A DNA stretch of 64,000 bases from Dipteris shenzhenensis (taxonomy: Eukaryota > Polypodiophyta > Polypodiopsida > Gleicheniales): NCBI GenBank assembly GCA_047967505.1, contig CM106538.1. One strand, written 5' to 3'. Below, piece by piece: positions 11,677 through 21,425 of this stretch; the stretch's first letter is position 1; the number at the start of each line of letters is the position of its first letter. A program made the translations under genes and the position numbers. The notes beneath the pieces are model-generated. The model saw only the letters and a program-made list of their open reading frames with translations, was not told where the DNA came from and made no database searches.

Positions 11677-12912
11677 CTATCCAATGCCCATCAATACACG
11701 ACAATACTCAAACCGCTGACTAGGTAGACTCTTCGTCAGCATATCTGCAGGGTTATCATCTGTATGAACCTTGACAAGCTCTATGCGCTTGTCCTCAAGT
11801 ACCTCCCTGATGAAATGGTACCTGACCTCAATGTGTTTGGTCTTTGCATGAAAGACCGGATTCCGTGCTAGCTGAATAGCACTCATGGAATCACTATGCA
11901 ATGTCGGTACACCTATATGAATCCCCAAATCTCCCACTAGCCGATCAAGCCATATAGCCTCCTTGCAACCCTCTGTGGCTGCAACATACTCAGCCTCTGT
12001 GGTAGACAAAGCCACGCACTTCTGTGCACGAGACATCCATGACACTGCACCACCTACAAAGGTGAACACATAACCAGAAGTGGATCTCCTACTATCCACA
12101 TGCCCTGCATAGTCTGAATCTGTGTACCCAAGTACACGCATGTCTCCTTTACCAAAGCAAATGCACATCTCCTTGGTACCCTTCATGTACCTCATGATGC
12201 ACTTAACTGCCTCCCAATGCCTCTTTCCTGGATTAGCCATATACCGGCTAACAACTCCCACTGCAAATGCAATGTCTGGTCTAGTAGCTATCATAGCATA
12301 CATAAGACTCCCAACTGCTGATGCATAAGGAACCTTGGCCATCATGGCCCTTTCCTCATCTGATTTGGGACTATCTGTATGACTCAATTTCACATATGGA
12401 GGCAATGGAGTACTCACTGCCTTCCCCCCCTCCATATTGAAACGCTGTAATACTTTTGTAACATACTCTTTTTGTGAAAGCCAAAGGAGTTTCCTACTCC
12501 GATCACGCATGATGCGCATACCAAGAATATGACCTGCAAGTCCCAAATCCTTCATATCAAAGGCCTCATGCAACTTGGCCTTTAAAGCATCTAGCTCATA
12601 AGTATTCTTGCTAGCCAATAGCATATCATCCACATATAGTGCCAAGATTATCAGGCTATTATCCTTAGCCCTTTTAGTGTAGAGGCAGTGATCAATTTCA
12701 CTCCTTCTAAAACCCTGGGACCGAATGAAAGCATCAAACTTCTGATACCATTCTCTAGGTGCTTGCTTAAGACCATAGAGACTCTTTTTCAGCTTGCAAA
12801 CTAAATGCTCTTTGCCCTTTTCTTCAAAGCCTTCCGGCTGCACCATGTAAATTTCCTCATGCAAATCCCCATGCAAGAAAGCTGTCTTGACATCCATTTG
12901 CATAAGCTCCAT
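11677..12912 (-). CDS. pol: Ty1/copia polyprotein, C-terminal part (RT and RNase H)
   Basis: This 411-residue frame continues the upstream gag-pol frame after a TGA at 12919-12921; two codons and this Met follow in the same frame. It holds most of the copia reverse transcriptase (MDVKTAFLHG block near residue 6, catalytic YVDD at 93-96) and the RNase H domain (YTDSDYAGHVDSRRSTSGY near 263, catalytic Asp265, Glu306 and Asp341, then ADMLTKSLP near 389). It would copy element RNA into cDNA in cytoplasmic particles. It is probably not translated from its own Met; function needs readthrough or an intact copy elsewhere. Confidence 0.9.
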   Translation of the reverse strand: MELMQMDVKTAFLHGDLHEEIYMVQPEGFEEKGKEHLVCKLKKSLYGLKQAPREWYQKFDAFIRSQGFRRSEIDHCLYTKRAKDNSLIILALYVDDMLLASKNTYELDALKAKLHEAFDMKDLGLAGHILGMRIMRDRSRKLLWLSQKEYVTKVLQRFNMEGGKAVSTPLPPYVKLSHTDSPKSDEERAMMAKVPYASAVGSLMYAMIATRPDIAFAVGVVSRYMANPGKRHWEAVKCIMRYMKGTKEMCICFGKGDMRVLGYTDSDYAGHVDSRRSTSGYVFTFVGGAVSWMSRAQKCVALSTTEAEYVAATEGCKEAIWLDRLVGDLGIHIGVPTLHSDSMSAIQLARNPVFHAKTKHIEVRYHFIREVLEDKRIELVKVHTDDNPADMLTKSLPSQRFEYCRVLMGIG

Positions 12913-12918
12913 ATCCTC

Positions 12919-15741
12919 TCATGCCACTAGTCCAAGCATCCATCTAAGTGTGGTCATCTTCACAACCGGAGAGAATATCTCATCAAAGTCCACACCCTTC
13001 TCTTGCTTGAACCCTTTAGCAACCAAACGGGCCTTGTACCTAGGCACATCATCACCTGTGACGTTCATTTTGTAGACCCATTTACATGGCAATGCTTTCT
13101 TTCCATGTGGCAAAGAAACCAAGTCCCAAGTCTTATTCTTCATAAGTGAACTCATCTCTGATTGCATAGCATACTCCCACTTGCATTGATCCTCACGCAT
13201 CATAGCCTCTCTGTAGCAAGAAGGCTCCCCGCAATCAGTAAGCATCACATAGTCTACCCCTGGAACAAACCTATCAGGCGGTCTAGACACTCTAGATGAT
13301 CTTCTCAAGGGCATTTCAGCTTGCTGTCCCACTTGCATATCAGCCACATTTGGCTCATCATTTCCACCAATAGATGATCCATCATCTACCCTTGATTGTA
13401 TACCTGTGGGAGTACTTGGTGGTACCATTTCTTGCACATTTGGTGCATGGACAGCTTGCTGTCTATCAACATATGCAGGTGGATTCACATCCTGGAAAGT
13501 GATTCTCCTCATTTCCACATCCCTCATGGGTGCCTTATGCATCTTCTTCTCATTGAAGACCACATCATGGCTGCGTATGATCTTCTTTGCTTCTGGATCC
13601 CAGAGACGATAGCCCATCTCTCCACTTTCACCATAACCTAGAAAGATGCATTTCCTAGACTTAGGATCTAGCTTCTTTCGAAGCTCTTTTGGCACATGTG
13701 CATATGCCTCACACCCAAATATACGCAAATGAGAGTAAGAGGGCTTCTTGCCACTCCATGCCTCTTCAGGAATACCACCATCCAAACTCTTACTAGGTGA
13801 TCTATTGATCACATGCACTGCAGTCTTCATTGTCTCAGCCCAAAAACCACCAGAAAGACTTGCATTGGAAAGCATGCATTGCAACCTTTCTTGAATGGTA
13901 CGATTCATCTTTTCTGCAACTGGATTTTGCTCTGGAGTACGAGGGGATGTGAGCTCCCTCTTAATCCCACGTGTATCACAGAAATGCTGAAAGTCATGAG
14001 AGAGATACTCTCCACCATTGTCAGTCCGTAGGCATTTAAGCATTCTACCTGACTGATTCTCAACCAAGGCCAGCCATTTCTGAAATACCTGGAATACATC
14101 ACTCTTCCGAGCTATAGCATAAGCCCACACTTTCCTAGTTGCATCATCAATGAATGTCACATAGTATTCGGCCCCGCCTAATGACCGTGTAGGCATGGGA
14201 CCACATACGTCTGAATGCACCAAATCAAGCATTTCAAACTCTTTCTTTCCCCTTCTTTTATGGGCTGATTTAGTCTGCTTCCCATAGAGACAATGCTCAC
14301 AAAATTCAAAATCAGAGAAACTCAAATGCGGTACATAACCCAAACGGCATAAGAGTTTCATTCCATTCTGGCTCATGTGCCCCAACCTGTAATGCCACAA
14401 AGAAGTGCTTGGCTGCTCGGTTATTGCAACAACATGATCAAATACCCCTGATACATGTAAGGGATACAAAGTCCCACACTTGGCACCCCTAGCCAAAAGC
14501 ATAGAGCCCTTCTGAATTTTCCAACTCTGAAAGCCAAAAGTGGAGTGAAAACCAGCATCATCTAGTTGACCCACTGAAATAAGACTCTTGGTCAGCTTAG
14601 GCACATGTCTCACATGTTTCAAAACAAATGCAGACCCATTTGCAAAAGAAAACTTTATGTCACCTGCTCCCACTATGTCACATGCATAGTCATTTCCAAG
14701 ATGCACACAACCTGTCTTTCCACTGTCATAAGTGGAGAACCATTCCCTATGGGGAGTAACATGGAATGAAGCACCAGAATCCAAAATCCAATCCTGGGAA
14801 TATGCATCATCTGAAGTGGCAAGCAACTCTGCAGATAAACTAGACATGAAGAGAACGTCATTGTCACTATCATGTGTGACTGCATTGATCTCCTCGATCT
14901 TCACTTTTCCTTTGTCCTCCCTTGGACTCTCTTCCTTTTGATTTGCACCCCAATTTGCATTCTTTTTCTTATCCTTTTGCTCTCTTTTCAGCTTGTAGCA
15001 ATCCTTTTTCATATGGCCCTTCTTGCCACAGTGGTAACACTCAATGTTCCGTGCCCTGGATTTGCTACGTGACTTCCCTCTTTCTTGGGACTTCCCCCTA
15101 AACTGTGATCTGCCCCTTTGCACATTTAAGGCTGCATCCTGCTTGTTGCCATCCATAGACTTCCGTCTAATCTCTTCGGCCAACAAGCTACCCACAACAT
15201 CATCAAATTTTAGTACTCCACCAGGTGCAGAGTTACTGACAGCTGTACGGAAGGTATCCCATGAGGATGGCAATGAACATAAGAGAAATATTGCCTTAGC
15301 CTCTGCATCAAATTTCATTTTCTGAGCGTGAAGCTGGCTGAAAATAATATTGAATTCATTCAAGTGAGAAGCAATGGAGACCCCTTCCTTCATCTGCAAC
15401 TCAAACAACCTCTTCATGAGGTAAACTTTATTAGAGGCAGTTTCCTTCTCATAAGTGGCACACAGTTTCTTCCACAAATCTTCAGTAGTCTGCTCATTTA
15501 CTACTGTGAAATAAACTGACTCTGCAAGATGAAGTCTAATAGTAGACTTTGCTAATGCATCCAACTCATTCCAATCATCCTCAGACATATTTGCAGGCTT
15601 AGCTTCAATCCCTGCCAAGGGTTTAATCTGCTTCTTTTGAATAAGCACATCCCTTATCTGTTCTTTCCACAAAGAAAAGTTTGTCCCATCAAACTTTTTA
15701 ATGCTGAAAAACTCCTTTTCAGGCATGGAAGAGGATGCCAT
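12919..15741 (-). CDS. gag-pol: Ty1/copia polyprotein, gag-protease-integrase-RT start
   Basis: I prefer the Met starting MASSSMPEKEF (15741; purine-rich context ATGG) over the in-frame Met 24 bases upstream. Counting from the upstream Met: a gag UBN2-type region at about 20-205, CCHC zinc knuckle CYHCGKKGHMKKDC at 243-256, aspartic protease DSGAS at 329, integrase zinc finger HYRLGH...CEHC at about 458-492, integrase core Asp519, Asp582, Glu618 (35 residues between the last two), and an RT start near 870. The frame ends at a TGA inside RT, at LGLVA before EDMELMQ. The rest follows in the same frame. A single substitution explains the break. Confidence 0.93.
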   Translation of the reverse strand: MASSSMPEKEFFSIKKFDGTNFSLWKEQIRDVLIQKKQIKPLAGIEAKPANMSEDDWNELDALAKSTIRLHLAESVYFTVVNEQTTEDLWKKLCATYEKETASNKVYLMKRLFELQMKEGVSIASHLNEFNIIFSQLHAQKMKFDAEAKAIFLLCSLPSSWDTFRTAVSNSAPGGVLKFDDVVGSLLAEEIRRKSMDGNKQDAALNVQRGRSQFRGKSQERGKSRSKSRARNIECYHCGKKGHMKKDCYKLKREQKDKKKNANWGANQKEESPREDKGKVKIEEINAVTHDSDNDVLFMSSLSAELLATSDDAYSQDWILDSGASFHVTPHREWFSTYDSGKTGCVHLGNDYACDIVGAGDIKFSFANGSAFVLKHVRHVPKLTKSLISVGQLDDAGFHSTFGFQSWKIQKGSMLLARGAKCGTLYPLHVSGVFDHVVAITEQPSTSLWHYRLGHMSQNGMKLLCRLGYVPHLSFSDFEFCEHCLYGKQTKSAHKRRGKKEFEMLDLVHSDVCGPMPTRSLGGAEYYVTFIDDATRKVWAYAIARKSDVFQVFQKWLALVENQSGRMLKCLRTDNGGEYLSHDFQHFCDTRGIKRELTSPRTPEQNPVAEKMNRTIQERLQCMLSNASLSGGFWAETMKTAVHVINRSPSKSLDGGIPEEAWSGKKPSYSHLRIFGCEAYAHVPKELRKKLDPKSRKCIFLGYGESGEMGYRLWDPEAKKIIRSHDVVFNEKKMHKAPMRDVEMRRITFQDVNPPAYVDRQQAVHAPNVQEMVPPSTPTGIQSRVDDGSSIGGNDEPNVADMQVGQQAEMPLRRSSRVSRPPDRFVPGVDYVMLTDCGEPSCYREAMMREDQCKWEYAMQSEMSSLMKNKTWDLVSLPHGKKALPCKWVYKMNVTGDDVPRYKARLVAKGFKQEKGVDFDEIFSPVVKMTTLRWMLGLVA

Positions 15742-17178
15742 GATGCAAATAAAGCAAAATCCCAAATGCTAGTGCTTGCAAGAGAGAATCACACCAAATA
15801 CCAGGTGCACCCAAATGTGTATGCCACAATAGAGTGAAATATCACCAAAATTCAAAGCTCAAAGCATCGAAAGATGCATCTGACTCATGTGCATATACTA
15901 TGCATCCATATGAGCAAATCTGGCCCAAAAGAAAATGCCAATAAGTGCCAAATGACTCAAGCATAAACACTGTCCACTGGCATATGCATCAATAATGTCT
16001 CATCCAAGAGAGCATAGCACTATCAGTGCATCACCTGCAATGTGTCAAAGCTGTCCCTCAGCTTAAAATAGCATCCATGTGCAAAGCGTCCATAGAAAAT
16101 AGCATCCCACAAGGCCATTTGGGCCTATCAGCGCATCCAACAAGGACCGCAATGCATCCAAATGGCCTATAAATCATCCATTGCAACCCAATGCATACCA
16201 CGAATGAGCGCACACTGCTAAAAACTGCAACCAGAGTGATCTGCATAAGGTATGCTCAAGAAATCATAGTCCCACGGTAATGAGCGCTACTGAAAATAGA
16301 ACTTGAGATGCTTCAAAACATGGGCGCCATTGCATAATCGGACTCAGCAAGAAAATTTGCAAATATCTCCTTCTGCCAGAACTCCAAAATCCCAACCGAT
16401 GAGTGAGAAATGGGAGTCAACACTTATCCACTGCCATGTGGCATAAATCTAAGGTTTCAAAACCTTAGTATGAAAAAATGCATAACAGAGAGACGAAATC
16501 GAATACACAGAGATTTATAACTCTGAAAATCCTTCACCGAATCGCACAAGAACTGATAGGTAGGGGTTTTTGGGCGTCCGGAACGCAATGGGACAGATGG
16601 TTTTGGAAACCGTGGTCTCAATCACTGGGTCCAACACACGGACTGAAAAACGTTTTTGGAAAATGAGCTATCTGTAAACTCTATCAGAGTGCAAATGATG
16701 AGCAACATAGAAGTTTTAGGACCTCCTGAGTCCACCGGAATTGACAGATCTGCAAATGGTTGCTCCAAACTTGAGTTCCAACACCCGGGCAAAAAACGCA
16801 GGAACTGATACAGTGAGTCAGAAATCCACTGAAATGATCCCAGATTCAAGAATGAAGGTATTTCCAGGCTCCTGAAGTAATGTGGACACTAAAAGCAAGC
16901 AATAGTTGCCTCTACAAGTCAATAGGGAGTCTCTGTCATCGAACGGAAATCGAACGGAACAGGGAAAAGCTCAAAAAACGACTTTTTCTTTGAAAGCTCT
17001 TAACAGGCTCTCAAAACCACTTCGCAAAGCCAAAGTGACTTTTCCAAAGGTTCCTCCAAGGTCTCTGCACACTCGGATGCAAGTAAAGTCACCCACAAAG
17101 CTTCCCACAAAGCTTCTCCTTCCTCCCACAGAGCTGCTGAGCTTCAAGCATTCACGCACGCTCAGCTAGATCACCCGG
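15742..17178 (-). other. Copia 5' leader (untranslated region)
   Basis: 1.4 kb lies between the primer-binding site and gag. Only short open frames are present. Packaging and dimerisation signals would be expected here but cannot be identified by eye. Confidence 0.7.
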
Positions 17179-17190
17179 GCTCTGATACCA
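17179..17190 (-). other. Primer-binding site, initiator-Met tRNA
   Basis: On the minus strand TGGTATCAGAGC follows the 5' LTR after two bases. This is the standard plant copia PBS complementary to the 3' end of initiator-Met tRNA. Confidence 0.93.
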
Positions 17191-17192
17191 GT

Positions 17193-17373
17193 TGAGAGTG
17201 CTCTCAACGGAAGCAAGAACGGAAGAGGGAGAGAGAGCGAGAGAGAGAGACAGAGAGCCACACAAGTTTTGGTGGGTGCAGAACCACCCTAATCTTCTTT
17301 TTCATTCATTTATATATGTGTTTGAGTATTGTACATAACTGGGGTTAAGGCACAGTGACCTTTAACCCCCACA
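17193..17373 (-). repeat. 5' LTR of the copia element
   Basis: 181 bp starting TGTGGGGGTTAAAGGTC on the minus strand and ending ...GAGCACTCTCA. A TATATAA box lies at 17310-17316 (minus orientation), followed by a CT-rich stretch, so it probably contains the element promoter. Confidence 0.93.
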
Positions 17374-17640
17374 CCTAGGTCCTTCAAGGACATGAAATCT
17401 AGCTATCACATCTACTAGTTGAATCATCAACTCTCTTAACCATTGCTGTAGATTAAAAATTTGCTCATGATACCTAGTAATGGGTCCAATCAAAGCCCCA
17501 TAATGGCTCGAATATGCATAGGGAGAGGCATCATGGCTACCACTATAGCATATTGAGTCTTCCTGGTTGGGGTTGCTAGGGTTGAGGGGGATTCCATGAT
17601 GGCCATATCTACAATTACCCCCGACTCAAAATAACCCCTA
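17374..17640 (-). pseudogene. Open frame interrupted by the copia insertion, upstream part
   Basis: After the CCTAG duplication, the minus strand from about 17630 to 17374 is open for about 85 codons (for example QIFNLQQWLRELMIQLVDVI) and remains in frame across the insertion into 11442-11345. It has no Met near its beginning. The family is not recognised. It may be the N-terminal side of the charged ORF at 10954-11241. Confidence 0.35.
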
Positions 17641-17877
17641 GCTAGATTAGAGGTTTAGCCTAGCTACTAGGGTTTAGGGAAGGGAAAATACCCCCCCTCT
17701 CGGGTTGTTGCAACCTTAGATCTCTTATGTCGAGTGAAAGGGCAGCAGAAACTTTGTGCTTTGAGGACCAGAGATGGGTTGTAAGGTGCGGCTGAGGCGA
17801 GAGATGGAGCTCGGCGGGTGGTGGAGCTAGGTGACTGATGACAAACGGGTTGGAGCTAGGTGACAAAAAGGGGGGGG

Positions 17878-17921
<44 letters not shown>

Positions 17922-17973
17922 GGGGGGGGGGGGGGGGAGGGGGAGGGAGAGGGAGGGAGAGAGAGAGAGAGAG
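17641..17973. repeat. GA/G-rich low-complexity DNA at the gypsy insertion site
   Basis: Two TTGGAGCTAGGTGAC-like copies (~17820-17865) are followed by runs of G and GA up to the gypsy LTR. Related GA-rich DNA continues after 30315, as expected if the element inserted into a GA tract. Confidence 0.75.
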
Positions 17974-19071
17974 TGTTGACTCTGTGCCAACATGAACTTA
18001 TGAAGAAAGAGAAGGTGATACAACTTTGTGTTACAACTTCTAGACACAACTTTATGTTACGACTTTGTGTAACAACTTTGTGTTACGAGTTTGTCTACAT
18101 GAAGAGAGAGAATGTGTTACGACTTTGCGACACAACTTTGTGTTACAACTTTGTGATACGACTTTGTGTTACAACTTTGTGATACGACTTTGTGTTACAA
18201 CTTTGTGATACGACTTTGTGTTACATGCAGAGAGAGAAGCTCTCCAACTTGTATAAATACCCCATAATGGAATGAAGCCCACACTCTTGGGGCATTGTGT
18301 TGAGTCTACATTGGTATTCCAAGCATTTGTCTCAAGTGTCCATGCTTCCTTGTACTGCACGTCCAAAAGCATGTCCTAACCTTGCAACCCTTCTCCCCTC
18401 TCCTCCAACCCTGCAACCCATCCTCTCCCTCTCCTCCTCCCTTCTCCCTCCTCCTCCTCCTCCTCCTCCTCCTCCTCCTCCTCCTCCTCCTCCCCTCCTC
18501 CTCCCTCCTCCTCCTCCTCTCCTCCCTCTCCCTCCTCCTCTTCCCTCCTCCTCCTTCCTCCTCTCTCTCTTCCTTCACCCATGGTCTTACACCTTCTTCC
18601 TCTCCCACTCCTATGCTTTCCTAAACCCTTAAACTCTATGATCTACGAGGGAGACGAGTTCTCCACCATGTACTCTACTCTGAACCTTGGACCCTCCTTC
18701 TAACCCTGGACTCCTTCTAAACCTTGGAACCTCCTTCTAAACCCTGGAACTCTTTCTAACCCTGAACTCTTTCTAAACCCTGGATCCTCCTTCTGAACCC
18801 TTGAACTCTTCCTAAACCCTACAACCCCCAATGAAGGCGAAAGCCTTCATTACCCCAACAACAATGGTTTACGTGCCTTTTACACATGCTTGCATTTTGT
18901 TTACTCACCACACTTAAGCCTACGTCTCTCACCGGAACACGACTCGAGGTTCTAAGCTACACATATACTACAACGACATACCCAATATATCTGTAGGTGA
19001 CAAAAAGCCTCGAAACCCTGCAACATAGAATACCCAGCTCTTCCTACGAAAGCAGTAAGAAAGAGACAACA
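17974..19071 (+). repeat. 5' LTR of the gypsy element
   Basis: 1098 bp. The U3 part has tandem copies of ACAACTTTGTGATACGACTT-like units (~18020-18225). A TATAAATA box lies at 18252-18259, a (CCT)n tract at about 18440-18570, and many AACCCTGGA / AACCTTGGA motifs near 18670-18810. Confidence 0.93.
18252..18259 (+). promoter_or_regulatory. TATA box of the gypsy 5' LTR
   Basis: TATAAATA in the context CTTGTATAAATACCCC. The same box occurs in the 3' LTR at 29482-29489. Transcription probably starts 25-35 bp downstream. Confidence 0.6.
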
Positions 19072-19073
19072 TT

Positions 19074-19090
19074 TGGCACCGTTGCCGGGG
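19074..19090 (+). other. Primer-binding site, Asp tRNA type
   Basis: TGGCACCGTTGCCGGGG lies two bases after the 5' LTR. It matches the complement of the plant Asp tRNA 3' end except for one base (A where the usual PBS has G). This PBS type is typical of Athila/Tat gypsy lineages. Confidence 0.85.
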
Positions 19091-19408
19091 AGACTAGCGT
19101 CTCAAGTAGCGAGTAAACATGCGTAGGTAGGTGTAAAACAAGTCACTACTTCAAACTTTCACGCACATACCACTCAAGGGCAAGGAGAGTAAAAATTTTT
19201 CCAAATCTAGCCAAACATATCCACCCCAAACATCCACTTTGGGTTACTACCTTAAGAGATTTTCTTAATTTCTTAAATAAAAGCCACATGATGTACAATT
19301 AGGCTAGGTAGTGGACACAGTTGCGTAGAGCTTTCAATTACGATCATTTTACCTTTTTACAGAAAGGCAAACCGAGCTCTCCATAAAGAGTTATGGCTCG
19401 GGAAGAGT

Positions 19409-19595
19409 TTAGGGTTAAACCCTAAACCTAAACCCTAAACCTAAAATCCAAACCTATAAAAACCTACTCCACCCCCCCTCATTCTTCATCTTTCACTTTT
19501 TGCCTCCATTCTCTTCCTCCTTCCGAGCCCCACGCAAGACACTCCTCCCTCTCCATCGACCGCCCCCTTACTCCTATCCTCGCCATCATGTAAGT
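19409..19595 (+). promoter_or_regulatory. Promoter-like block: telo-box repeats, TATA box, splice donor
   Basis: Several CCCTAAAC/CCTAAAC telo-box motifs (19409-19445) precede TATAAAAA (19455-19462), a pyrimidine-rich stretch typical of a plant 5' leader, and a consensus donor CATCAT|GTAAGT at 19590. The order resembles promoters of plant ribosomal-protein and other housekeeping genes. It lies inside the element leader, not in the LTR, and could be captured host DNA. Function is inferred only. Confidence 0.4.
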
Positions 19596-19739
19596 GACAT
19601 CGAGCCCTTCTCGCAGCGATGACCTAGCCTTCCACCCACCGTCCATTGTTCCGCGACAATCCCGTTACATCGAGAAAGACTTGGAGAGCGTCAGGTAACC
19701 ACTTCTCCTTGCTTTTCAATTTTCGTCTTTCAGTTTTTT

Positions 19740-20520
19740 TTGTTGCTCTTTTACCCCTCCCCCTCCACCACCATCTCCCCCTCTCCCCCTCCCCCTCCAC
19801 TACCACCTCCCCTCTCCCCCTCCCCCTTCATCTCCACCTCCCCCTCTCCCCCTCCCCCTCCACTACCACCTCCCCTCTCCCCCTCCCCCTTCATATCCAC
19901 CTCCCCCTCTCCCCCTCCCCCTCCACCACCACCTCCCCCCTCCCCCTTCATCTCCCCCTCCCCCTCCACTACCACCTCCCCCCTCCCCCTCTTCCCCCCC
20001 CCCCTCCACCACCACCTCCCCCCTCCCCCTTCATCTCCCCCTCCCCCTCCACCTCCTCCCCCCTCCCCCTCTTCCCCCCCCCTCCACCACCACCTCCCCC
20101 CTCCCCCTTCATCTCCCCCTCCCCCTCCACCTCCTCCCCCCTCCCCCTCTTCCCCCCCCCTCCACCACCACCTCCCCCCTCCCCCTTCATCTCCCCCTCC
20201 CCCTCCCCCATCCCCCTCTCTCACCTTTCTCTCTCCCACCCCCTCTCTCTCTCACTCTCTCCTCTCTCCCCCTCATTCCCGCCCCCACCCCTTCTCTCTC
20301 TCTCCCCCTTACCCCCCTCGTCCCCCCATCCCCCTCTCTCCCCCTTACCCCCCTCGCCCCCCCCTCCCCCTCTCGTTCCCCCATCCCCCTCTCTCGTCTT
20401 TACCCCCCTCGCCCCCCATCCCCCTCTCTCCCCCTTACCCCCCTCGCCCCCCCTCCCCCTCTCGTTCGCCCATCCCCCTCTCTCCTCCTTACCCCCCTCG
20501 CCCCCTTACCCCGCTCAAAC
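19740..20520. repeat. C-rich homopyrimidine tract with ~80-bp minisatellite
   Basis: Nearly all of the plus strand is C and T. The phrase CCCTTCATCTCCCCCTCCCC recurs near 20028, 20108 and 20187. Long open frames here encode only Pro/Ser/Leu (plus strand) or Gly/Glu/Arg (minus strand) and are composition artefacts. Confidence 0.85.
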
Positions 20521-21100
20521 CCCCCACCCCACCCCACCCCACCCCACCCCCTCCCGCGGCGGCGCTCCGCAGCGCCGCCGCTGCCGTCGCCCGCCACCCC
20601 TCTCTAACCCTCTCTCTAACCCTCCCCCGCCCCGCCCGCCGCCACGGCGGCGCACACAGCGCTGCCCCCCGACTACCCACCCCGCCAGCGGCGGTGCCCC
20701 CTCACCCGCCCGTCCCGAACCCCCTCCCCCGCGCGCCCCGCCCGCGACCCCCCACCCCCCGCTCACCGCCCCGCCCGCAGCCCACCGCCCCCCGCCCCCG
20801 CGGTGGTGCACACAGCGCCGCCCCCCCCGCGCCCCGCACTCACCCCGCCCCCTCTCACCTCTCACCCCCCGCCCCCCGCCCCCGCGGCGGCGCACACAGC
20901 GCCGCCCCCCCCCCGCCCCGCCCCGCGCCCCGCACTCACCCCGCCCCCTCTCACCTCTCACCCCCCGCTCCCCGCCCCCCGGCGGCGCACACAGCGCCGC
21001 CCCCCTTCCTCCTCCCCTGCGCACCCCCCCTTGCGAAAACCCCCCCCCCCCCCGGGCGCCGCCGTCGGCAAAGCCCCCCACCCCGGAAAAAAAAAAAAAA
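20521..21100. repeat. GC-rich, CpG-dense minisatellite
   Basis: CCCCACCCCACC repeats lead into CpG-rich DNA with four copies of a short hairpin unit like GGCGGCGCACACAGCGCCGC (near 20649, 20809, 20885 and 20984). The tract ends in a C-run and a run of about 24 A. Confidence 0.8.
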
Positions 21101-21129
21101 AAAAAAAAAAACAACAACAACGAAAAACA

Positions 21130-21425
21130 AAACCTAACCTAAAACTAACCTCAGGTTAGTTACTAACTACGGTTAGGTTAGTCGATTAACCCTAGGTTAG
21201 TTAGTCCTAACTACAGTTAGGTTAGGTTAGTTAGGTTAGTTAACCCTAGGTTAGTTAGTTAACCTCGGTTAGATTAGCTACATAGGTTTGGTTAGTAGTA
21301 ACTGCGGTTAGGTTAGTTTAGTTAGCCCTCGGTTAGGTTAGACTAACTCTTCAGTTAGTATCTACCTACACTTAGTTAAACCTCCCAGTTACAGTAACTG
21401 GGAGGATCTAGGTTAGTTAGTCTAA
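21130..21425. repeat. GTTAG-rich degenerate repeat
   Basis: About 300 bp of GGTTAG, GTTAGTTAG and their complements in both orientations, resembling but not equal to telomere repeats. It includes a 25-bp palindrome with 12-bp arms and one central base at 21381-21405. Confidence 0.75.

Larger units (their letters stand above)
11443..17373 (-). mobile_element. Nearly intact Ty1/copia LTR retrotransposon
   Basis: The 5.9-kb element has 181-bp LTRs (TG...CA) differing at one position, 5-bp CCTAG target duplications, a primer-binding site for initiator-Met tRNA, a polypurine tract and a complete Ty1/copia polyprotein (gag, protease, integrase, RT, RNase H). The only obvious lesion is one in-frame TGA in RT. 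A 1.4-kb leader separates the 5' LTR from gag. One difference between LTRs implies a recent insertion, although 181 bp is too short for a good date. The LTR is unusually short for an element with full coding capacity. Confidence 0.95.

Noticed and set aside
17969-17973. GAGAG as strong proof of gypsy target duplication
   Set aside because: It matches GAGAG after 30315, but both lie in GA repeats, so the match is weak evidence on its own; the element call rests on LTRs, primer-binding site and coding content.
18297-18632. Pro-rich and Glu/Arg-rich ORFs in the gypsy LTRs (also at 29527-29883)
   Set aside because: They lie in the (CCT)n tract of the LTR and differ between the two LTR copies.
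19646-21142. Open frames of 498 and 465 codons encoding Pro/Ser-rich protein, and Gly/Arg-rich frames on the other strand
   Set aside because: The whole stretch is homopyrimidine or GC-rich repeat DNA; several overlapping frames are open because stop codons cannot occur in C/T-only sequence.
21130-21425. Interstitial telomere
   Set aside because: Units are GTTAG/GGTTAG in both orientations without the regular plant TTTAGGG period.
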